Origin: Branchiostoma floridae
Taxonomy: Eukaryota > Chordata > Leptocardii > Amphioxiformes > Branchiostomatidae
Direction: 5' to 3'
Assembly: GCF_000003815.2 (NCBI RefSeq)
Contig: NC_049988.1
Coordinates: 17,865,425 to 17,929,424 of the forward strand
DNA length: 64,000 nt
This document shows positions 56,701 to 64,000 of this stretch, piece by piece. The notes under the pieces were generated by a model. It did no database searches and was not told the origin of the DNA. It saw only the letters and a program-made list of their open reading frames with translations. Within the stretch, counting starts at the first letter, position 1, and the number at the start of each line of letters is the position of its first letter. The position numbers and the translations under genes were made by a program.

Positions 56701-58150
56701 GATTTAAACAACATACACACAACTGAAGTTATTTTATTCCTTGTCGACAATACAACCAGGTCAGACACTGGAAACTACGTCTTCTAATAATCTGCTACCA
56801 TTGTGGCGTCTCCTTTCCACAAGTGGTCTGCAATCCCCCCTTTTGTCGTGAGCAGATTAGGGCCTAAATCCAGGCCAAGCCGCAGCACTTTTTTCAGCCA
56901 GCTGTTCGCACTGTTTATAATAGAAAGTGACTACATTCCATAGGACCATCCACCGGGACAACCGTTAGTAAAACTTCTACAAGAGGCTGCAACAGCAGCG
57001 CGATCCAGATTTAGCTTAAAGAGATCGCTCAACGAATTCCGTACAGTTTTTTCTACTTTTTGTGTGACATGTTATCTTTTAAATCATGCTTTTATATATA
57101 GTATCGTACACCCAAATATGGGGGTCACGCGAATTCAAAGTCAAAAGTTACATCTCTGGCTAATACGGCAAACATTTGTGACTTTGTCCTGTGATTCTCT
57201 CATAAATGAGACGATCCTGTCTGGTGTCATGCTGTCTTTTTTCTTATATATCAAAACATCTGGAAAATCTGTATTATCACTGGGATTTTTTGATCTTCCC
57301 ACATTTTGCAAATCTGGGATTAAAGACAGACACTAAGGTGTGCTTTGAAGTGACAATGTTCTGGATCGTGGTCTCAGGAGCCTGTTTCAAAGTAGAGTCC
57401 ACTTAAATACAGATCCTTGACATGAAAGATAAACAGACAAAAAGACAAATCGGAAGAGTGGCCAAAAATCGATCAAAGCGCATGCGCGTCTGACAAGGGT
57501 GCCATTCGCCCCCATGAGGTAATGTTGGTATTCAGCGAGCCGGTGGTTTAACTCACCTGGGGGTTAGCCTCTAAATACCGATGAATAAATTATGACAACA
57601 GAACACGCGGCGCTTTCATTTGTTATGGAAAGCCTTAGGCATGTCAAAACATGTTTATTTTATGGGGCAATAAAACCAAAAGAATTGCTTTCATAATCCT
57701 TTGGACTTCGGGTTGATCATGATATTTTTTTTTATGTTGATGAATGTGAAGCTATCGGTCTGCAATCGAATGGTGCAAAACTTTCTTTGATTCTGTAAGA
57801 TAGAACCTCCTTGGTTGAGTCGAAGGTACTTAGTGATTATCATTATCATTTCAATTCTTTGTCCTGCCTAGAAGAATATACAAATTGGGCACCTGGCATA
57901 TACCCTGAGAAATATCTAAAATTTCAAAACTTAAGATAAAATATTAAGAAAAGTTAGCAGACATTATTTCAGCCTTACTAGCAACTATCAACATAAGACT
58001 ATTTGTCTATCTTAACAGTTCACGTAATTAAACGAGCTTTTCTACCTTTCTTTTACTATGTTCAATGCTATTGTATGTCGATGAAGACCTTGACTTCGGA
58101 AGAGTGACCAAACACTTGTAATATAACATTTTATTCGCCTCATGTTTGGA
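53800..58150. other. No gene recognised; dispersed-repeat fragments
   Basis: Short fragments of a dispersed family (cgctcaacgaatt followed by a(g)aaaa) occur near 54215 and 57026, also at 19578. A diverged copy of the 18690-18870 repeat lies at 54440-54510. No exon supported. Confidence 0.45.
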
Positions 58151-58225
58151 ATCATTTATACAATTTCTGTCCTTCTACGTCCAGAATGTGAGATTTTTCA
58201 ACTTTGAAAACATCTCGTCGTCATC

Positions 58226-58313
58226 ATGAGGTCAACGACCTCAGCATCACTTGTCCTAATATGGGGAGCCACCATGTTGGTTTTGTCACAGGCTCTTCCA
58301 AACGCCACTACCG
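58226..58313 (+). CDS. Signal-peptide exon of the plus-strand mucin-like gene
   Basis: ATG at 58226 (context tcatcATGa) opens 29 codons plus one base before an ACCG|GTAAGTA donor. The N-terminus MRSTTSASLVLIWGATMLVL then SQA gives a clear signal peptide with predicted cleavage after SQA, followed by LPNATT, an N-glycosylation sequon. It joins in frame to the exon beginning at 59069 after a 755 bp intron. No strong TATA box is visible; an atttatac string lies near 58153. Confidence 0.85.
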
Positions 58314-59068
58314 GTAAGTACACTGTTGGAGACTACCCTCTGTATTGTTACTCCGCATTGGTAATGATGCCTCTGGTCTGTAGTAAGCCGTTTGTCACGC
58401 AATCCCTCTTATCAGATCCCACGGCATTTGCGTTCAAAGCCATGACCCATAAAGCATTTTCCATGGGATTATACACAAGTAATCCGGAAAGGATGCTGGG
58501 GGTTGGGGGATTGGCAGGTGAACCTGCACAATGTTTACGCTAAGTTGTGTAAACCAAGTTTTTGAACAGGACACACCCAAGTCACATGCGTCAGTGCACG
58601 GCAAATAGGGCCCAATGTTAAGTCTGCACCTCGCGTAATCTGCAAATGCAAACGAAAAAATGATGACTTTGAATACTAAAATGACTAAAAAGTGTAAGAA
58701 AGGCAGTAGTTAGAGGGACAGGAACGCTAAATTCAAGCAGGTACAGGTCAGTTCTAATAATCGGACAGCAGAATCTATGGGAAGGACTATTCTAATTGTG
58801 GTCTTAGTAATAGAAATTTAATTGCAACTTGGCAAAATTTCATTGCAATTGGCAATTCGCAAAGATTTGTCTCAAAAGACAATAGAAACTTAAGTCCAAT
58901 ATTCTGATACGGTATTGCGATATGTAACAAAAAGCGTGTTTTGTCTTTTTAAACCCACTAAACTTCCATCCTGAAATTAACTGGAAAACATACAAAATCT
59001 ATCACTGTTTGAACCATTTCTATAACACAACGGGACAATATAACCCTCACATCTTTTCCACCTAACAG

Positions 59069-62000
59069 TATTGACAACGGACTCACCAAGTACGGCCGGC
59101 AATACCTCTATTGTTGGGGGAACATCTTTAACAAGTGCCGGGACCACCGACTCTGTGGCTGTCACCACCCCGGGAACAACGCTGACATCATCCACAGAAA
59201 ATACAACTTCTGTAACATCCCCATCTCCTACCACAGTGTCATTTTCAACAGATATATCTACAGCTTTTGCCACAGCACCACAATCTACAAGCATACCAAC
59301 ATCTGGTGAGACTACAAAGGGGACAACGGAGTCACTTACTACAGAGCAACCCACAGAACTATTGTCCACCGTTGAGACAACGCCGCTCACCAAAGGTATG
59401 TCTACAGAATCACCAACGACATATTTTACTACAGAACCGCAATCTACTATCATAACATTTCGAGCGACTACGAAGGAGTCACTAACAACAATGTCATTGT
59501 CTACTAAAGAGACAATGCCCCCTGCAACTACAGATACGTCACTAACAACAGACTTTACTACAACACCTAAGTCTACCGTCATAACATCATCTATTGCGAC
59601 TACAAAAGGGACAACAGAGTCACTAACAACGACATCTCAAACACCATTTACAGTCTCAGCTATCTCTACAGCTTTTAGTACAGAACTACAATCTACTATG
59701 AGAACAACATCTGGTGAGACTACCAAGGGAACAACGGACTCACCAACTACAGAGCAACCCACAGAACTTTTGTCCACCGTCAAAACAACGCCACCTGCAA
59801 CTACAGATACATTAACAGAATCACTGACAAGAGACTTTACTACAGCACCAATGTCTACCGTCATGACATCATCTAGTGCGACAACGAAAGGGACAACAGA
59901 GTCACTAACAACAACATCTCAAACACCATTTACAGCCACAGATATCTCTACAGCTTTTAGTACAGAACTACAATCTACTATGATAACAACATCTGGTGAG
60001 ACTACCAAGGGAACAACGGACTCACCAACTACAGAGCAACCCACGTCCACCGTCAAAACAACATCACCTGCAACTACCGATACGTCAACAGAATCACGAA
60101 CAACCGACTTTACTACAACATTAACAGCAGAGTCTACCGTCATGATATCATCTAGTGCGACAACCAAGGGGAAAACAACGGCTGAAACACCCCTTACGAC
60201 TACAGATATCTCTACAGCTTTTACTACAGGACTACAATCTACCATTGTAGCTTCAACTAGTGAGACTACGAAGGAGACTACCGAGCAATCCACCATTAAA
60301 ACAACACCTCCTCCAACTACCGATAAGTCTACAGAATCACCAACAGCAGCTTTTACAACGGAACCGAAATCTACTATCATAACATCTATTGCAACTACAC
60401 CTCCTTCAACTACCGATATATCCACAGAATCGCCAACCGCTGGCTCTACTACTGAAGCACTCTCTACCTTCAAAACAACAACTAGTGTAACCACAAAGGA
60501 GGCATCAGAGCCACTAACAACAGAACGAAGCACTGCGCTGTTGTCCACCATCGAGACAACAACCCCTATATCTACAGATATCACTACAGCTTTTACCACA
60601 GAACCACCATCTACTGTCATAACAACTAGTGGGACAGCAAATGGGACAACAGAGACACTTAGAACAGAGCAAACAACAGAACAATTGTCCACCATTGCGA
60701 CGACGCCTCCAACAACTCCGGAAATGTCTACAGAGACAACATCTACAGAATTGACTACAAAACCTAAATCTACAATAGCAACAATCTCCAGTGCGACCAC
60801 GATGGAGACAACAGAACCGCTCACATCCGCACAAACCACAGAAATATTGTCCACTGTTGACACATCTACAGCAACAATAAATATGTCAACAGAACTACCA
60901 TCCACAGCTTTTACTACAGAACCACAATCTACTATCATAACAACATCCAGTACGAGTACGACTGCGAAGGAGACAACTGAGCCACCAACAACTTTCACTA
61001 CAGTACCTCACTCAACCGTTACTACGAAAGGGACAACACAACAATCCACAGAACTATTGTCAACCATTGAGACAACGCCTCCGACAACTTCAGATATCTC
61101 TACAGAATCCCCTTCTACAGGTTTTACAACAAACCCGAAGTCGACTATCATAACAACGTCTGGTGTAACTACAAAGCCAGTTACTACAGAGAAAACCACA
61201 ATGCCACTGTCTTCTGTAGATACAACGCCTCCGACAACTTCAGATTTGTCTACAGATTCAATGTCTACAGGTTTTACAACGGTCTTGCCGTCTACAACGT
61301 CTGATGGAACTACAAGAGGGACAACGGAGTCCCTTACTACAGAGCAAACCACAATTCTATTGTCTTCTGTAGGAACTACGCCTCCTGCAACTTCAGATAT
61401 GTCTACAGAATCACCGACCACAGGCGTTAAAACAGAACAACAATCTACTATCATAACATCCGGTGCTTCTACAACGGGGACAACAGAGTCTCTAACATCA
61501 GACAAAACCACAGGGCTTTTGTCCACCGTAAAAACTACGCTTACTGCAACTACAGTTTTTTCTACAAAATCACCAACCACAGAGACCACAACAACAGAAC
61601 AAAGCACAATGAAATTGTCCACTCTAGAAACGACTCAAGTGGCTACTCATATCTCTACAGAACCATCAACAACAGATTTTACGACAGAATCTACCATTCT
61701 ATCATCATCAAGTGAGACTTCGACGGGAACAACAGAGTCACTGCTATCAACAGCTTTAACTAGAGAACCACATTCTACCATCGTAACAACATCTGGCGGG
61801 ACAACCAAGGCAACAACAGAGTCACTGACAACGGCACAAACCACAGGACTAATCGAGACAACGCCTCCACCAATTACGGTTATATCTACAGAATTTCCAA
61901 CTACAGATTTGACAACAGAACCGCAATCTACCGATATAACAACACATCATACGACAGAGTCGCTAACAACAACACAAAACGCGCCACCCCATCGTCAACT

Positions 62001-64000
62001 CAAAGAGACAACGCCTCCGGCATCTACGGACGTATCTACAGAAACGGCATCTACAGGCTTCACAACAGATGCACAGTCTACCGTTATAACAACATCTAGT
62101 GCGACTACTGAGCAAACTACACAACTATTGTCCACTATCGAGACAACACCTCCCCAAACTACTATAATAGCAACATCTAGTGAGACAACTACATATACAT
62201 CTACGGAATCACCTACTACAGCTTTCACTACAGAACCAATATCTACACTCAAAACATTTAGTGCGACCACGAAGGGGACAACGGAGTTACCACCAACAAC
62301 AGCACAAACCACGATTTTGTCATCTACTGTTGAAACAATGCCTCCTCCAACTACAGGTATGTCTACGGAATTGCTAACAACACCTTTTACTACAAAACCA
62401 CCGTCTACGATTATCACAACATCTGTCGTGACTACTCAGGGAACGACAGAGTCACTGACAACGTCACAAACCACAGACATAATTTCCACAGTCGCTACAA
62501 CGCCTCCACCAACTACGGTTATATCTACAGAATCGCCAACTACAGATTTTACAACAAAACCTCAGTCTACCGACATAACGACGACAACGCGGACAACAAC
62601 AATACAAACCACCACTCCATCGTCTACTCAAGAAACAACGCCTCCTGCAACTACGGATTTATTTACAGAATTACCAACCACAGGTTTTACTTCAGCACCA
62701 CAATCTACCGTTATAACAACATCTAGTGCGACTACTGAGCAAACTACACAACTATTGTCCACTGTAGAGACAACACATCCACAAACTACGGTTATATCTA
62801 CAGAATCATCATCTACAGGTTTCACTACAGAACCACAGTCTACCATTATAGCAACATCAAGTGCGACTACTGAGCAAACCACAGATCTATTGTCCACCAT
62901 GGAGACAACACCTTCTCCAACTACACCTATATCTACAGAATCTCCGTCTACAGGATCCACTACAGAACCACAGTCTACCATTATAGCAACATCAAGTGAG
63001 ACAACCACATACACATCAACGGAATCACCTACTACAGCTTTTACTACAAAACCAGGATCTACGATCAAAACATCTGGTGCGACGACGGAGTTACAACCAT
63101 CGACCGTACAAACCACAATCTTGCCATCTACCGTAGAAACAACGCCTCCTTCTACTACAGCTATGTCTACAGAATTATCATCCACTGCAATTACTACAGA
63201 ACCACAGTCCACTATCATAACATCTGGTGCAACTACGGAGGGAACAACACGGTCACTGACAACAATAGCACAAACCACTGTTCCGTTGTCCACTGTGGAA
63301 ACAACGCCTCCCGCTACCACAGATATGTCTACAGAGTCACCAACCACGGGCCTAACTACAGAACCACAGAGTACCAAAATAAACACATCTCGTGCGACTA
63401 CTAAGGGAACAACGGAGTCGCTATCCACACAGCAAACCACGGAAGTATTGTCCACACCTCCTACAACTACAGTAATATCTACAGAATCATCATCTACACG
63501 CTCCAGTACAGGACCACAATCTACCATTATAGCAACATCAAGTGCGACTACTAAACAAACTACAGAACTATTGTCCACTGTTGAGACAACCACAGATATA
63601 TCTACGCAATCACCTACAACAGCTTTTAGCACAGAACCACAGTCTACTATCATAACATCTGATGCGACTACGAAGGGGACAACAGAGTCGCTAACCACGC
63701 AGCAAACCACGGAAGCAGTCTCCACCACCGAGACAGCGTCCCTTGCAACAACAGAATCACCAACCTCCGGATTTTCTACAGAAGCACAATCAACTGTCAT
63801 AACAACAACTAGTGCGACTACAAAGGGGACAACAGAAATGTCGACCGCGGTAACAACGCCTCCTGCAACTACATTTCTGTCAACAGAGTCGCCAACTACA
63901 GAACCACTATCAACAGAGCAAACCACAGAACTACTTTCCTCTTTAAGAACAACGCCTGCAGCAACTACAGATACCACTACAAAATCACCGACCACTGGCT
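59069..64000 (+). CDS. Thr/Ser mucin-repeat exon, open to the window end
   Basis: An acceptor (tcttttccacctaacag) precedes 59069. Joined to exon 1, the frame is open without a stop for 4,932 bases (about 1,644 codons) and leaves the window. The product is Thr/Ser-rich with Glu, Pro and Lys, in imperfect units of 40-54 residues containing elements like TTEPQSTIITTS, ATTKGTTESLTTEQTTELLS and TVETTPPATTDIST. A near-exact 282 bp (94-codon) duplication links 59641 and 59923. There is essentially no cysteine. A secreted or surface mucin is inferred; any SEA, EGF or membrane segment would lie beyond the window. The repeat differs from that of the minus-strand gene. Long minus-strand Val-rich frames here are antisense shadows. 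Confidence 0.88.

Noticed and set aside
58977-63995. Long minus-strand Val/Ser-rich open frames opposite the right mucin exon
   Set aside because: Antisense shadows of the plus-strand Thr/Ser repeat. The plus frame has a signal peptide exon, matched splice phase and no stop for 4.9 kb.

Overview
The window is eukaryotic nuclear DNA from an animal. It has introns with GT-AG junctions, TATA-box promoters, AATAAA polyadenylation signals, long microsatellites, tRNA-derived SINEs, non-LTR retrotransposon remnants and many short inverted-repeat DNA transposons. Mucin genes built from Thr/Ser repeats plus EGF and SEA modules, joined by phase-1 exons, together with the repeat style, suggest an invertebrate deuterostome. 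Amphioxus (Branchiostoma) is my best guess, but no single sequence here proves it.

Left part (1-9617, minus strand): a very large mucin-like gene. One 5.7 kb exon encodes about 1,900 residues, mostly 58-residue Thr/Ser repeats. It is followed downstream by an EGF-like exon, a SEA domain split over two exons with a GS autoproteolysis-type motif, a second EGF-like module over two small exons, and then another stretch of the same Thr/Ser repeat running off the window at position 1. All junctions I could define are frame-compatible. A signal-sequence exon at 21168-21276 on the same strand ends in the phase the giant exon needs, so it may be the first exon.

Middle (9.6-30.5 kb): no confident genes beyond that exon. 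It holds mobile-element remnants: a 1.64 kb inverted-repeat element with a target duplication, a non-LTR retrotransposon tail, TA-flanked MITEs, SINE-like repeats, minisatellites and microsatellites.

Centre-right (30.6-49.5 kb, minus strand): three tandem paralogues (A, B, C) of a small secreted protein that I do not recognise. Each has a TATA promoter, a short non-coding first exon and six coding exons with the same phases. They encode 254, 262 and 262 residues: a signal peptide followed by a cysteine-free, helix-prone mature chain with basic clusters. Their promoters share a block with CGGATAC motifs, a nuclear-receptor-type half site and a TATA box. A SINE sits at the same place in intron 1 of A and B but I do not see it in C, which gives an order for the duplications. 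Inverted copies of a 370 bp repeat flank B.

Right part (50-64 kb): a second Harbinger-like MITE, a TG microsatellite, a TA-flanked MITE, then a plus-strand mucin-like gene starting at 58226. Its signal-peptide exon is joined in frame to an exon open from 59069 to the window end (at least 1,644 codons of Thr/Ser repeats). The two mucin genes point in opposite directions at the two ends of the window and use different repeat units. The long Val-rich reading frames opposite them are antisense shadows.
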